Assembly (NCBI GenBank): GCA_033064195.1
Contig: JARBJD010000080.1
Span: 62,001 to 126,000 of the forward strand
Direction: 5' to 3'
Origin: Blattamonas nauphoetae
Taxonomy: Eukaryota > Preaxostyla > Oxymonadida
Length of the DNA stretch: 64,000 nucleotides
The notes beneath the pieces are model-generated. The model worked only from the letters and a program-made list of their open reading frames with translations. It was not told the DNA's origin and did no database searches. The position numbers were made by a program, and so were the translations under genes. Shown piece after piece: positions 32,129 through 45,000 of this stretch (position 1 is its first letter; each line of letters begins with the position of its first letter).

Positions 32129-33193
32129 TTATTCTGGAAGGTTCATGCCCAGCAGGTTGTACCATGTAATCGAGTGGGCAACAGTCAAGGATCCGTATTC
32201 GTTTTCAGCGATTCCCAGCTTTTGATCAATCACATCTTCGATGCCCTCCATTCTCAACATTTGATCCACTGTATTCCAAATCTGTTGCACTTGATCGCCG
32301 TAGATGTTCCAGTCTTGCAACTTATCGATCATCAAAGCCTGACAATAATAGATTGCCTCGTCATTTTCGAAGAAAGTCAGATAACTTGGATTCGTCAGAA
32401 ATACAGGCATATGAAGAACGAAGTCCATTGTCGGTTGATGATATGGACATAGTTCGATGATACGGGCGAGGAGAATTAGAAAATAATTGGATAGCTCTTC
32501 ATCGATGATCGAATAGCGGTTCACGCACAAATGGCGAAGATACTTCTCCGAAGGGACCATAACTTGCTTCAGAACTGTCTCGTGAACAGCTTGTTGTTCA
32601 TCCCCATCTTCAATTCCGAGTTGTGTGAGGCCATCCGGAGTTGCGAGCCAGACAGACTGGCGGATGTTTGACATGAGAGGGACGTGAATATCGACTGCTT
32701 CTGCAAATGAAAGAGACTGTGGGTTGAGAGATGAGACGAGTTGAGGGATCAGATCAGCTTTGACAAGGGCAAGTCGGACCTTCACTGAACACCATTCGAT
32801 CAGAGTGACTAATATATTCATTGCTGCTGTAATGATTGTCTGACTGGTTGCAGAAACGAGAACCACAATGGATTGCATAAAGTTTGTCGAAGAAAGATTA
32901 GTGGTTTGCCCAAAGCTGCCGAGAAAAGCATCTGCGGATGTACGAGTGTGTGAACCCACAGATTCGAGAAATCTCACGGCTTTCCCTTCCAGAGATGCAT
33001 CAAGTGCAGGCTGCAACTTCAAAGTGGCAACGAGAGAGCGAAAGACAACGTCCCTTTCGCTGACAGTTTCAAATCGTCTTTCGATCCATTTCAGGAACGG
33101 TGAGCAATCCATTGTAAATGGTAACTGAGTGATGGATAAAGTAGAGCGTGCTTCACTTGATGAGGTGTCTGTTTTCGTGTCAATCGCTGTCAT
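32129..33193 (-). CDS. ARM-like repeat family protein, intact copy (354 aa)
   Basis: The start is placed at 33193 (MTAIDTKTDTSSSE) because this matches the family start and lies about 27 bp downstream of the conserved motif at 33220. The frame is open to 33253 but that extension overlaps the motif. Landmarks are complete: FLKWIERRFE, LVATLKLQPALD, VKADLIPQLVSS, VDIHVPLMSNIRQS, HETVLKQVMVPSEKY, YHQPTMDFV, LTNPSYLTFFE, LRMEGIEDVID, LGMNLPE. No lesion is seen. The central tract coding VPLMSNIRQS is identical for 65 bp to the copy at 14642. The 3' neighbour is the intact copy at 30600. Confidence 0.85.
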   Translation of the reverse strand: MTAIDTKTDTSSSEARSTLSITQLPFTMDCSPFLKWIERRFETVSERDVVFRSLVATLKLQPALDASLEGKAVRFLESVGSHTRTSADAFLGSFGQTTNLSSTNFMQSIVVLVSATSQTIITAAMNILVTLIEWCSVKVRLALVKADLIPQLVSSLNPQSLSFAEAVDIHVPLMSNIRQSVWLATPDGLTQLGIEDGDEQQAVHETVLKQVMVPSEKYLRHLCVNRYSIIDEELSNYFLILLARIIELCPYHQPTMDFVLHMPVFLTNPSYLTFFENDEAIYYCQALMIDKLQDWNIYGDQVQQIWNTVDQMLRMEGIEDVIDQKLGIAENEYGSLTVAHSITWYNLLGMNLPE

Positions 33194-33312
33194 TCTGATA
33201 GACTCTGTGAAAAAATGTTCGTTATGGTTCAGAACAAAATGCGAATAAAACATATTGAGTTGAAATTGTCATCCAGAAGGAAGAATCAAAGAAAACAAAC
33301 GAAAATTGTTAC

Positions 33313-34455
33313 TCAAACAGTGTTTTTTGTCCAGAAGAAGCCAAATACAGTTCGAATCGGTCGGTGGCTCATGTTTGCTTCTATCAACGTCAATCGACGT
33401 TCATGGCCAACATTTGGTTCAAATTCATCGAGTATAAAACAATCACTTGGCCTGGTGTGGCACTTTCTTCGTTTAGCAGCTTCTGTTCTGTCACATCGTC
33501 CATGCCCTCCATTCTCAGCATTCGATAAACTTCCTTCCCAATCTGTTGATCTTTTCCGCCTTGTGTCGTTCCATTCCCGCTGGGTATCAACCATATAAGA
33601 CAGAAACCAATAGATAGAGTGATCACGTTCGAAGAATGTGAGACAACTGGAGATCGTGAGAAAGACTGGCGTATGAAGAATAAAATCCATTGTTGGTCGA
33701 TAATATGTAGATATTCGGAGGAGTTGGGCAAGGAGAGCCAGAAAATACGCGGATTGTTCTCCATCGATGATCGAAAAGCGGTTCACGCACAAATGGCAAA
33801 TATACAGCTCTGAAGGTACGAGAACTTGCGTAAAAACTGTCTCGTGAACAGCTTGCTGTTCATTTCCATCTTCAATTTTGAGATATGTGAGTGCGCGTGG
33901 AGTTGCAAGCCAGAGAGATTGGTTGATGATATTCAAGAGATCAGTGTGGATATCGACTGCTTCAGCAAATGAAAGAGACTGTGGGTTGAGAGATGAGACG
34001 AGTTGAGGGAACAGATCGGCTTTGACGAGGGCAAAATGGACTCTGGCAGAAATGCTCCAGATCAGACAATCGAGCATCTTCATTGCTGCTGCGGTGATGA
34101 CCTGACTGGCACAAGAAAAGAGCACCACGACAGACTGTACGAAGTCTGTCAACGATTCATGAGTGGTTCGCCCAGGGTTGTTGAGTAAAACATCTGCTGA
34201 TTCATGAGTATACGGATTCACAGATTCCAGAAATTCCACTGCCTTCTCTTCCAGAGAGACATCAAGTGCAGGCTGTAACTTCATAGTGGCAACGAGAGAC
34301 TGATAGACAACTGCTTGCTCTTCGTCAGATTGTTGTTGATCTTCGCTCCAATTTAGGAACGCTGAGCAATCCACTGAAAATGCTAATTCAGACGAGGATA
34401 AATCAGAGCGTCTCGTACTTGAGGAGGTGTCTGTTTTCTTGATTATCGTGTTCAT
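33313..34455 (-). pseudogene. ARM-like family copy with C-terminal frameshift
   Basis: ATG 34455 (MNTIIKKTDTSSS) reads normally through FLNWSEDQQQ, LVATMKLQPALD, VKADLFPQLVSS, HETVFTQVLVPSELY and LTISSCLTFFE to REWNDTRR. A frameshift near 33560 then moves the normal ending (YRMLRMEGMDDVTEQKL, QMLAMNVD, stop at 33390) to another frame. The reading frame runs on out of register to 33313. The result would be 380 residues with about 80 unrelated C-terminal ones. It could still make a stable helical core. Confidence 0.75.
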
Positions 34456-34494
34456 TCTTTCTGCGACAGGAACGAATCACTGGTTATGGGTCAG

Positions 34495-34896
34495 AAGCAC
34501 ATTTGAAACAATCAGATTGAGATGAAACAGATGTCCAAAAGGAAGAACAAGAATTAACCACCGAATACTGGGCCTGTTTGGAATGGTGTATGTGGCCTCG
34601 ATCGTTGACGTCCCGTTCTTGAAAGATCACATTGGAATGATCAGCCAACATCACGAACAATCGGTTGGCTTCTGCAGGGAATAATGTTCGAGGAATGGAG
34701 AAAGATGAACAGGAATCTTTGGGATGTGATCAGACTCTTGCAATCGTTGAGAATGGAAGGGTTGAATGACGTGTCTTCGAGTGATCTGATTGCATCACAC
34801 ACAATCCATTGGCTTCTGCAGTGATTAATGTTCGATGAACGGAGAAGGATGAACAGGATGCAAACAAGTTGGAGTCTTGGCTGTCCATGTCTGCTT
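34495..34896. other. Spacer with a degenerate tandem duplication
   Basis: Two diverged copies of a segment of about 100 bp (around 34650-34730 and 34790-34870) share TTGGCTTCTGCAG, AATGTTCGA and GGATGAACAGG-type words. Both resemble the 3' end of the subtype II gene that begins just to the right. They are probably duplicated tails. Confidence 0.45.
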
Positions 34897-35124
34897 CTAA
34901 AGACGTTTCTGAATGTTAATTCCTTGCTGAATGATCAATCTGATCAAATATTGAACAATCGCTTTGCCAGACTGTCCATCTTTGTTGTTGAGGAGTCTTT
35001 GTTCATTCACATCATCCAACCCTTCCATTCTCAACAATCGCAATATAATAGTCCCTTCTGAAAGAATCATTCGACCTTCTTCGTTCCATTCTTGCTGAGC
35101 ATCAGCCATGCCGTCGAGGAAATA

Positions 35125-36468
35125 GGGACTGACTATAGTTCATCAGCAATACCAACTAAAGTTCATCAGAGACCCATAATTCCGTTTTATGAAAAAATGT
35201 TGACTTTCCTCTTTTCACATTTTCTCCAAATCTGTCATAACCTTAGGGAGGAAAACGCGCGGACTCCATCACATCAGAATAAGACAGTCCAGTTGAAAGA
35301 ACAATGAGACAGGATGGATCACACTTGATTGGTCCCTATTCTTTGCGACAGCGGCAAATATTGATGTGAATAAACCCTGAAAAAAGGACAGACATCCAAC
35401 GAAAACAAACTTTCTTCACTCATTTGTGTACTCAGCGCGATTTCTTGCAGAGATTCCAACCAACTCTACAAATCGCGAATATCCACAGTATCTCTGATGT
35501 CTATCCCTATCTCCTCGTCGAATCTCTAAACGATGGCTTTCGTGCCTTATGTGACACTCTTATCTCTGATTTGAAGGGAGTGGCCAATGATTCATGCCGA
35601 GACAAAAATCTGTTCTATTGGATTCGCGAAGCAGGCTCATCATTCGTGAAATGCCAACCTGTCCCATTTTTCATGCCTATTCGCGGATCAATATGCATTT
35701 CGATTTCAAAATCAGTTCAAACGATGTGATCCTCTCCCCTTTTCACAATCCTCCCTTGCTTGGACGATATCCCACTGTTCTTGCATTAAGAGGCACATCA
35801 TCAATCATTCCCTAGCCCTTTCAATCCTAAACATCATATGATACATTCAATCGAATCATGTCTCTTTCAAACTTGATCATCACAGACCAGTCTCGGACAT
35901 TCCTCTCACTGAAGTCCCTCCAATGCACCTCTGTGGTTCTTGTGACGCTAGTTTGGAGTGGTATCATCTTATTTCTTCGTTATCTCGATATTCTTGTCAT
36001 ATCAATCTCTCTGCCTCACAGACCATCTTGGCTTGATCCCACGCTTTCTTCACGGGCCTATCCTCCCAGAATCATTCATCAATCGGACCCCTTCAGAAAT
36101 TCTACTTTTTCCTCGTCTTGGCTGACTTTTGAGTGTGATCTCAACAACACATCCTCGTTCAGTGACTACTGCGTTCTCGAAGCACGACTCCCTTCTCCCC
36201 CTCTCCGAAAAGGTAGTCCTTGCTGCTCACGCTCATTGTTGTGGATTCCACTATCAACCCTCTCCACTTCTGCTCCAGACTCGGTTCTGTTGATTTATCA
36301 CCTGCATCAAACCGTCGAACAGCTCCACACCTCCCAATCAATTGGTTCTCCTTTAGATTTCTTTTGTTCAATGTTTCACGAAATAATAAACAATCAGGCT
36401 CGCAATTATCAGATTGTGGGATGCTGATGAACTTTAGTTGAAACTGCTGATGAACTATAGACAGTCCC
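35125..36468. mobile_element. 1344-bp DNA transposon with perfect 8-bp target duplication
   Basis: Ends are inverted repeats of about 45 bp (35125-35169 and 36424-36468) beginning GGGACTG. Each end contains two copies of a subterminal word CTA(T/A)AGTTCATCAG. The host sequence AGGAAATA is present on both sides (35117-35124 and 36469-36476). An 8-bp duplication fits hAT, Merlin or P superfamilies. Plus-strand frames at 35424-35729 and 35858-36427 show no transposase motif I recognise. The second is hydrophobic near its start (VVLVTLVWSGIILFLRYLDI). The element is probably non-autonomous or carries captured sequence. Confidence 0.85.
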
Positions 36469-37108
36469 AGGAAATACGAGATTGAGTGGTCATCGACGAA
36501 GAAAGTGACACAACTGAGTGTCGTGAGAACGACAGACAAATCACGAACGAAATCCATTGTTGGCTGATCATGGGGACACATCTGGAGGAGGTCAGAAAGA
36601 AAGATGATGAATGTATTCGACAGATGTCCATCTCTGACCGAACAGCGGTGAACACACAATTGACGAAGATATTGTTCGGAAGGTGTGAGAACCTGCTGGA
36701 AAATTATATCATGAACATCAAGCTGGTCATGGTAATCTTCAATTCCGAGTTGGAAGAGACCAGCTGGAGTTGCGAGGCGAGTAGAGATTGTGATTGTGCG
36801 AAGGAGATGAGTGTGGATTGATTCTGCTTCGGAAAAAGAGAGGGATTGTGGATTGAGAGGGATGATGATTTGAGGAAGAAGATTTTCGGCGACGAATTTC
36901 AGTTGGAGGTGTGCTGGACTTGATTGAAAGAGAATATCCAGCATTTTCACGGTTGAGGTCACGATCGGCTGACTGACAGATGAAATGAGCACCTTGATCG
37001 ACGTTATGAAGTCTGTCATTGATTTATTGGATGATGAGAGCATTACATCACGAAAGTAGTCGCAGGTCATGATGGATTCGAATGATCTCGATTATGGTTC
37101 TGAAAGAA

Positions 37109-37230
37109 GAGATGAAGATAGTTTGAGTATATTTCCTGTGAATTGGGTCAAAATCAGTAAATAATGAATTATATTCCTCTCTTTTTCTTCTTTTTCCCCT
37201 TTCGTGACATGATCTTCCCTTTGTTACTCC
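37109..37230. repeat. Left inverted terminal repeat of DIRS element B
   Basis: 122 bp matching the reverse complement of 41512-41633 with no difference seen by eye. The first 20 bp are nearly the same as in element A; the inner part is different. Confidence 0.88.
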
Positions 37231-37292
37231 GTTGGGAGCTTTCTGAAAGAAGAGATGACTTCCTGGTCGCAGGGGTGGGCGGTGGGAAATAA

Positions 37293-37387
37293 CTATCTTC
37301 ATCTCTTCTTTCAGAACCATAATCGAGATCACTCTCCAGTGATCGACGATGTATGGCTTCTTCATTCCGAGATGAAGATAGTTTGAG
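37293..37387. repeat. Internal complementary region of DIRS element B
   Basis: Complementary to the two outer extensions (37088-37108 and 41634-41675) joined at TCGA/GATC, as in element A. Confidence 0.85.
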
Positions 37388-40300
37388 TTTGTTGGGAGTT
37401 TCGATGGGTTTAAGGTAATGTTTGTCCATCACCGACGACTTCGTTGACAGTCTGGCTCCCTCAGCAAGCTCTGCTTGACTCCATCCCCTTTGCTTCCTTT
37501 TCGCCAAGCCAGCATGCTTGAGGGAGTAGGGCTTGTACTTGTCAACTTCAACTCCCGCTTCCTTCATGAATACCCCGACCATCCGTGCAATCTCTCCAGG
37601 ATTCCTAGCTCGCTCCCCTCCCATGATTTGACCCGACCATCCTTCCCTCTCATTCGATCAAGTTCTCTCACCCAGCTTCCCACTCGATTTCCCCTCTCGA
37701 TGCCCCTCTCATCCAATATATGTTCCTTCACGTCTTCGTCGGTCTTCAATCTCATCCTTACCAGTACCTTCTCTGTCTCGTCGTATATCTGCATCTCCTC
37801 TCTCCATATCTGTGCGATCTCTGTAAAACGAACACCGTGGTGTAAGACCAGACTCACAGCGATTGCCGTTTGAATCTCCGCCTCGCTGAGTTTGTCCGCG
37901 GAACTCCATTTCCTTTCCAATACATCTTCAATCACAACTGAATCAAAAATATCTTGATATTTGCTTGTGGCCGGATTGATCTTCCGTATTCCCTTCATTG
38001 TTGCTTTCACCGCAATGGCTTCTCCAATCTGTTCCTGCCCAAGTAACCGGGCGAGAAAGGAAAGGGCACTTCTTGCGATACCAGTGGATCCTCTCGATCC
38101 GGTCCTGTCCATCCAGTCGGAGAGGAAATTCGCGACCTTGATCTGATTCAGATCCTTCCAGTCCCTCCCTCTAGCCTCTGAATCTTCAATCCAACAACGA
38201 ATAGATTTTGCGTACTGCCTGACCGTTGATTCGCTCAACCCCACCAACATTCGGATCATAGTCCTTTCCTTAATCCCCAACTCGTCCGCTAGACCCTCCC
38301 ATATCTCTCCACTAAGTATGCTCGCAGCAGACCCGGCGGTCTGCTGCTCCCCGCTGCCTTCATTCCCATTCCCTCCTTCGTCACGACCTCCGTTCTCCCC
38401 AGCAAGAGTGATTTCGTAGAGAGCCTCTCGACCTCCTCCCTTCCGACCAACGTTGTCCAGTCCGGTACTATCAGGACTGTTTGTGTTGGTTGACTTCTCA
38501 GCTTCTGCAGTACTCTCGGTATCAATGGAACGGGAGGGAATGCGTAAATGCACTCCTCCGCACTCCAGTTCTGTAGAAGGGCATTCGTCCCTGACGATTG
38601 GATCTCCCCCGTTAGGCTCCAGAACCTCTCGTATCTCCGATTGTCTCTTGTTGCGAATGCATCGATAGTAGGCTTTACTTTGAAAGTTTCTTCGATCTGA
38701 TGAATGTACTCCATCCTGAGAGAGTAGTCTGTTGCGTCCTTGATCCTGGACAATCTGTCGGCGATGGTATTCTCTTTTCCAGGTAGATACTCCGCCCAGA
38801 GTCTGCAATCCATCTCCACTGCGGCGCTGAACAAGGTTTTGAAGAGATCGACCAACGTGACCGATGAGGAGCGTCTGTTGACATTTGCGACGACCACCTG
38901 ATTGTCTGAACGGATAAGAACTTGGTCCGACATCTGCACCACTCCCCTCCTGGCCCCCTCGAGGAATCCCGCGACCACAGCACTGACCTCCCTTCTGTTG
39001 CTCGACCAATCTTTCTCGTTCTCCTGGAACTCGTGCTGCCAGACTTCTTCCTGGTCTCCCCTCCTCCAAACCACCCCGAGTCCCCATTCGCTTGCATCGG
39101 TTGTCATCTCGAGTGTTGGTTCGAATAGGGAGAGTGATCTTTCGATATCGGATGCGAGTCTCCCCATCCACCAGCTCAACTCGTCGATACATTCCCTTCC
39201 GATACTTCCCATACTCGACCAGCCTCCCTTCTTCACATTCTCGTCCTTCCATGCCGTGAGGTGGCGTGAATTGAAGAAAGCGAGGGGGTCGACGAACCCG
39301 ATCGACTGGAGTTTTCCGACGAGGGAGGCCACTGTCCTGACTCTGCACGTGCCTCCCCTCCGAGCCTGCCTCAACCTCTCTCTCACTGACTCTTTCATGT
39401 TCGTCGCTTTGTCTCTCCCCACACTGACGGTGTTGGTTGTTGTGTCCCACCAAAAACCGAGATATTCGATCCGTTTTGTGGGAATCATGTGAGACTTCTC
39501 TTCGTTGATCGTAAATCCAAGGTTGACAAGAAGACGGACAACGTTTGAGGTGTTTGCTTCCCCTTCGCTCTCGGATCTGTGGATCAGGAGGAAGTCGTCG
39601 AGGTATGCGACGAGAGGGAAGGTTGGTCGAAAACGCGCCACCACCGGCCGAAGAATCTTTGTAAAAATGTGCGGAGCGGAGGTTAATCCGAAACAGAGCG
39701 TTCTTTGGATGAAGTATCTCCCGTCCACCGTAAAGCCGAAGTAGGGCTGATCTCCTTCGTGGAGAGGAACGTGAGTATATGCCTGAGTGAGATCGATGCT
39801 GGTCAGCCAGGCGTCTTGAAACAAAAGGTGACCCACCGTTGCGACGTTGTCCATTTTGAAATGATTGTGAACTATATGATCGTTGACTCGACGGCAGTCG
39901 AGGATGCGGCGCCAGGTGCCGTCTTTCTTCTTTACCACGAATGTGGCATTCCAACATTTTACTTCTTCTATTTTCGCTTCCCGCACAATTCCTTCCCTCA
40001 GCTCCATCTCGATTGTTTCCTTTAATCCAAATAACTCCGCTGTCGATAGTTTCAAGTCGAAGGGGTGCCCAGTAGTTGTGGGAGGCCCCAACTGATTCCA
40101 TTGAACTCGCACTCCGTCCCTCATCAATCCCTCCATGCCGAACTCTTCCCACGCCATCCAATGTCTCCCAGTCTTTCCCCCAATTCCATTTCCCTTCTCT
40201 AGAATGTACTTGCCGGCGGTGGTTCGATCTTCCGCCCGTTCTTCCGGTTTCACCGTTAATACTGTGAGCGGCGATGAGTCCTTGATTCCTGTTGGTTTTG

Positions 40301-41511
40301 AGGTGTTTTGGGGGAATATGACGTGAATTTTGTGCCGAACGAGTGACTTTGAGGACCACGGTTTTGCGGTGATCCCCACTTCTGATTTGTTTGCGAAAAT
40401 GGTCTCGGTCCGACAGTGTTGGGCATTTGTCCCGAGTTCGAACGTCCTTGCAGTGAGTTGCGCCCCTGAAAGGGGCCTCTGAGAAAAAACTGTTGACGCC
40501 GATGAGCCTCCCTCCGTTTCTTCGCCTCCTCCTGAAGATCGTTCAACTGGGCCTTCTGTCTTGCCAGATTGTCGGTTCTTCTCTTATCTTGAAGAGGTCT
40601 TGCCCTAACTTTGAGGATGTGTGACAGGCGAGCTCGGTTGATACGATGCGCCAGCTCTCCTGCTTTGAGTGTTAGAAGTTGAATAGATCGTCTCTCTTCT
40701 GACTCTGCCTCTGAGCGGGCCAATGCACCCACCCCCATCGTAATCAGGTGATTTGTTTCCGCTTCTATCTTGAGTAGCGTTGAGTTGAGGGGTGCAAGGT
40801 AATCTTCAAACACTTCCCCGTCAATGACATCAGGGTATCCATCATACAACGCTTTGGCCTCTGTCACTCTCTCCTTGACCTCTGCTTCATAAATTGGATT
40901 CTACGCAAAGTCAGGAAGATCCATTATCATCTCCAGCACATCTTCGTCCCCATCACCCGCCGCAACCGTATCCTGAGCCTCTTCCGTGGAAAGGTTCTCC
41001 GTCTGAGCCGGCTTTCGCAGAATTCCTTTTAGTGGCGGCCGAACATTCTCCCATTGGAGTTGAGTGTGATGATCTAGATCTCGGTATTCCATCGGTGTAA
41101 CCCGACCGTGACCACCGCTTGGGGATGGCGATACAGATCGTTTATATTTGTTGAAAGTCTGTGGGTCGCGCTCTTGATAAATAATATCTCCGGCTCTCGG
41201 CCATGTTGATTCTTGTGGAGCCAACTTGTGCCACTCATTGGAGTCTTGTTGAGTTAGTAGGTCGACTTCAACCGCTAGATGTCGACAGATATGGAATAAG
41301 GGGCCGATAATTCGCTCCATACCAGGAGGAACCCTCATATTCTCATACATTTGAAGCCTTGCTTCATCCTTGTTGTTTACGGCCTGGAGCGCTAGTGCCC
41401 ACTCTGTCCGCATATTGAAAGCCCTCTGCAGGCTTGGAAAGTACACCTCCGGAGGGGGAAGACCAATAGTATGATGCTGGTTTGCCATATTCAATCTTTT
41501 GACCAATTCAA

Positions 41512-41633
41512 GGAGTAACAAAGGGAAGATCATGTCACGAAAGGGGAAAAAGAAGAAAAAGAGAGGAATATAATTCATTATTTACTGATTTTGACCCAAT
41601 TCACAGGAAATATACTCAAACTATCTTCATCTC
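41512..41633. repeat. Right inverted terminal repeat of DIRS element B
   Basis: Mirror of 37109-37230. The outer extension to 41675 ends at GATC, the same junction base set as element A. Confidence 0.88.
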
Positions 41634-42020
41634 GGAATGAAGAAGCCATACATCGTCGATCACTGGAGAGTGATCGGATCAGATCAAGAAGATGAACGGC
41701 TTTCTCCTCCAAACAATCATTGAATGGACCACCATTCTTTATCCGAGTCACTAACGATTGATAGATTTCTGATTTTTTCGAAGATGTTTCGATGTCTTTT
41801 CCATCCCAACTCAGGAATGCTGGGGAATCCTCCGATAAGGAAAAACGGATATATGGCAAACCATCATTGGAATGTTCACAGACAAAACTTGATGGAGAGT
41901 TCTCATCACTCATTTTGTTGACCGTTTCTGTCGATAAGACTTGTCAGAAACTGAAGCGGCTCGTGATCTTAACCCATTATTGTAAAACCCCCGAATTGAT
42001 CCGAAAAGTTGTCCATTGTC

Positions 42021-45000
42021 ATGAATGACGACAGCAAAAGTGTTTCCTCTGTAGGCTCAAGTGGACAGTTCCAGTCCCAAAATCAAGATCAGTTTAAGAC
42101 ACGCGATATAATGCTGTTCTCAATCTTCTTTCCACTTTCAAAGCAGGTATCTTTCTTCATAATCAGTTCCCCTCCACACAAATAACCTTATTTATTAGAC
42201 CAAACACCCCAATCTTGCCTGGGAATGGATCAAATACGGAGCAGTTCTTCTTGAACTGATTTCGTTGTCATTCTTCACTGTAGATAGGAGCACGTATCTC
42301 CAATCACTGCTTTCTACCGTATGATCCTTCCGATCTCCTCATTTTTCCCCCTAATTTTTAGAGTGTTAATTTTGTTGACCTTGCCAGTCTCCAAAGAGTT
42401 TTGACACCATACATTTCGTTTGTGAGTGTGGGATTACTTGCGTATCTCATCCTCCTCATCGCGTTTCTTTTAATCGTTGCTGTTCTGTACCCGGTTCTCA
42501 TCCGGAAGCAACCGTGGATCGTCCGCTTGATCCGCCTCCTCCTCGAACTCACTGTTACCGTCCTCCTCATCCCATTCCTGAATCTGGCGATCTCTCAGTT
42601 CGACTGTATTCGGGATTCTAGTAATACCTTCTTTTTCCGAGGAACTGATTTACACTGCTTCGGGTCTGATCCAATTCCTGGAGCAGTTGGACTTGCGATG
42701 TCCATCTGTTTCCTTGCGACACTTTTTTTTATTCTTGTACTGTATTATCTCCTTATTTATCAGCACAATCCAAAATATGGAGGCTTTTTTTCAACTCCAA
42801 CGTTTCAGTTCCAACTCCTCCAAGCGATCCTTCTCTATGGCACAGTTTTTGCGATGCGAATGCTTATCAACTGGCCCTTTTGGAGGTTTCTTGTTACCGT
42901 TGGTGTTTCAGCCTTCCTCGTGCTTTGGGTGCTCGTCCAACAACCATACTACCATTTTATGGGCAACTTCCTCACCATCCTCCGCTGGACAATTTTTGGA
43001 TGCATCCGGGCTTTCCTCGAGCTTGCGTATCTTATTGGCGGGTTTATCACCACAGCTAGCGCTTCAACCATTCAGTTGATCATCACCGTCGTCTGTGCCG
43101 TGGTTGGAGCGGGTTGCAGTGTCGGCCTCTCTATTCTGTTTTTCAGGCTTCTCTCGAACAGAACAAGAAGGAAATGGCTGCTTACCGATGATGGCATGCC
43201 GTTGGCTGACCCCGACCATCCGTCGAGGGCCGATCTCCCCAAAATGAAGAACTTCAAACGTGTCGAACCTTCCGTTCGCTTTATCCAGCAGAAAAAGTTC
43301 AAGTCATACGACTATCTCAGTTATGCCGACCTTATATACACCACAGCCCTCATACGCCACAAAACAAAAGCTGAGCTTCATTTTCATTATGCCAACTTCC
43401 TCACCCACTTTCGGAAGAATCATGTGAAGGCACAGAGTGTTTATCGAACGGCCCGAATGAGCAACCCGAGCTGGCCTCTTCGCTTCCAGTTGTTCTGCCA
43501 GACGAAAGAAGTGTCGTCGAGAGGCGGCGTCGGGAACGAAATGGCGAACGCCCAGTTCCAACTTCAGATGAGCAAAGCGGAGGAGATGCACGAAACTGCG
43601 AAAAATGCGATGCGAGACTTCTTCTCCAACCTGACTGCTCCACACCCCAAATTGAGTGTGATCCCCACCCTTCTCCATCTGATTGTGGAGAACGAAGCGA
43701 AAGCGCGGAAGATTTACGAAGACCAGCTCAACACCCACCCACAATCCACGCGACTCCTCCGACAATACGCCTCGCTCCTGCTGGACATCTACGACGACGA
43801 AGACATGACCGACATCATCATCCAGCGGGCCGATCAGATCGAGGAGGACTCCACTGCCACACTCCCAACAGCCACCGGAGGCACAGATCCGCAAGCAGCC
43901 CTCCAACCGATCGATCCTAAAGCTGAACAAGACGAGAAAGCGAGCAGAATGAGCAAGGCGAGTGGAGCTTCGGGTGCGTCGGGAACAAAACTGAAAAAGA
44001 AAAAGAAGAAGAAAGGAAACGCACTGGTGACCGAACTCGGCAGTGGCGGAAGTGGGAACGACCTGAAGTCTCAGAAACGAACCATCTGTGCCTGTCTCGT
44101 GACCTTCCACTTCTTAATGATCCTCGCACTTGTCATGGCCCTCATCGTCTTCATCAGTCTCGCCTCGACATATTCAACAGATCTCAGCACCCTTCGCCGA
44201 ATGACCCGTCTTGCTGAATATGCTGGTCGCACGTCAACATATGCTCTGATGTTCTTCATTCAGCAATATTATTATGGTTTCGTCTATCAGGAACCAGCTG
44301 ACAAGAAAAGCTCTGCGCTGATGTCTGATGAGGCAGTTCGTGATGGTCTGAAAGCGACATCGGCGTTTCTGACTTCTGTTTTGACGGAAATCTTCGATTT
44401 GACATCGTTCACTGAACCGTGGCTGTCGCGAGACGTTGATTGTTACTCGTTTGTGTTCGACGACTCGTCAGACAACGCTGTCAAGGCGAAAGTGACGGAA
44501 GAAAGAATGGATCCAGTCACCCTCACAACAGCACTGAACGCTCTCGCCCAAAAATCCAGCGAAATGGGAGAGTCAATCACAACACCAATTCATGTTGAGG
44601 GCATGACGTATTATCTTGTCACATACCCAACATTCGCGCCTGATTACATGTACCTACTCGCGAACTCCCAGCAACCAATCATGAACGGGCTGAAACGAGC
44701 GATCTTTGGGTATATGGACGAGACGTCAGCCAGCGCGGATCAACTCTTGTGGATTTATTTGGTCGTTCTGGTTGGGACGGGAGGAGTGATTGCGAGTGCG
44801 ATGATGTTCGTGTATTTCTATTTCACGCGAAAGATGATGGTCACGCGGAAGAAGGCTCTGATTGATTTGTTGGAGGTTCCGAAGCCGAAGTTACAGAGTG
44901 TGATTCGAAGGCTGATTTCAACCTCTGATGAAACAACGATGACTGGAAACACAGTCACTTTCGACGATATCTCAGAAAGCGAGCACAACGAGGCTGTGGA

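Larger units (their letters stand above)
37088..41675 (-). mobile_element. DIRS-type tyrosine-recombinase retroelement B, broken (about two breaks)
   Basis: A 4588-bp relative of element A with the same order on the minus strand: gag-like region about 40250-41490, reverse transcriptase/RNase H about 38290-40380 (YLDD present) and tyrosine recombinase about 37170-38370. It has 122-bp inverted terminal repeats and an internal complementary region at 37293-37387. Pol wording differs clearly from A, so the two are separate lineages of one family and not recent duplicates. It is broken, with roughly two breaks. The insertion lies in a host gene with GATC at both junctions and no duplicated target. 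The ITRs look identical, so insertion is probably recent. Confidence 0.88.
34897..41913 (-). pseudogene. Subtype II ARM-like family gene interrupted by two transposons
   Basis: Three exon-like host pieces remain: 41913-41676 (MSDENSPSSF, CEHSNDGLPY, FLSWDGKD, LVTRIKNGG, LEEKAVHLLDLI), 37087-36477 (MTCDYFRDVM, MTDFITSIKVLISS, AENLLPQIIIPLNPQ, IIFQQVLTPSEQY, SCVTFFVDDHSI) and 35116-34897 (MADAQQEWNEE, LRLLRMEGLDDVNEQ). Between them lie DIRS element B (37088-41675) and a 1344-bp DNA element (35125-36468). At both sites the flanks rejoin in the same host frame, giving DLIRSFES across the first and SYFLDGMADA across the second. No other lesion is seen, so the gene was intact until hit. Its nearest relative is the broken copy at the left edge. 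Confidence 0.88.

Noticed and set aside
34897-36468. The 303-codon minus frame 36159-37070 as a complete host protein
   Set aside because: Its last ~100 codons run into the 1344-bp transposon. Family similarity stops exactly at the insertion junction.
9889-41675. The two retroelements as LTR retrotransposons or Polintons
   Set aside because: There are no direct long terminal repeats, integrase or DNA polymerase. Inverted ends, an internal complementary region and a tyrosine recombinase place them in the DIRS group.
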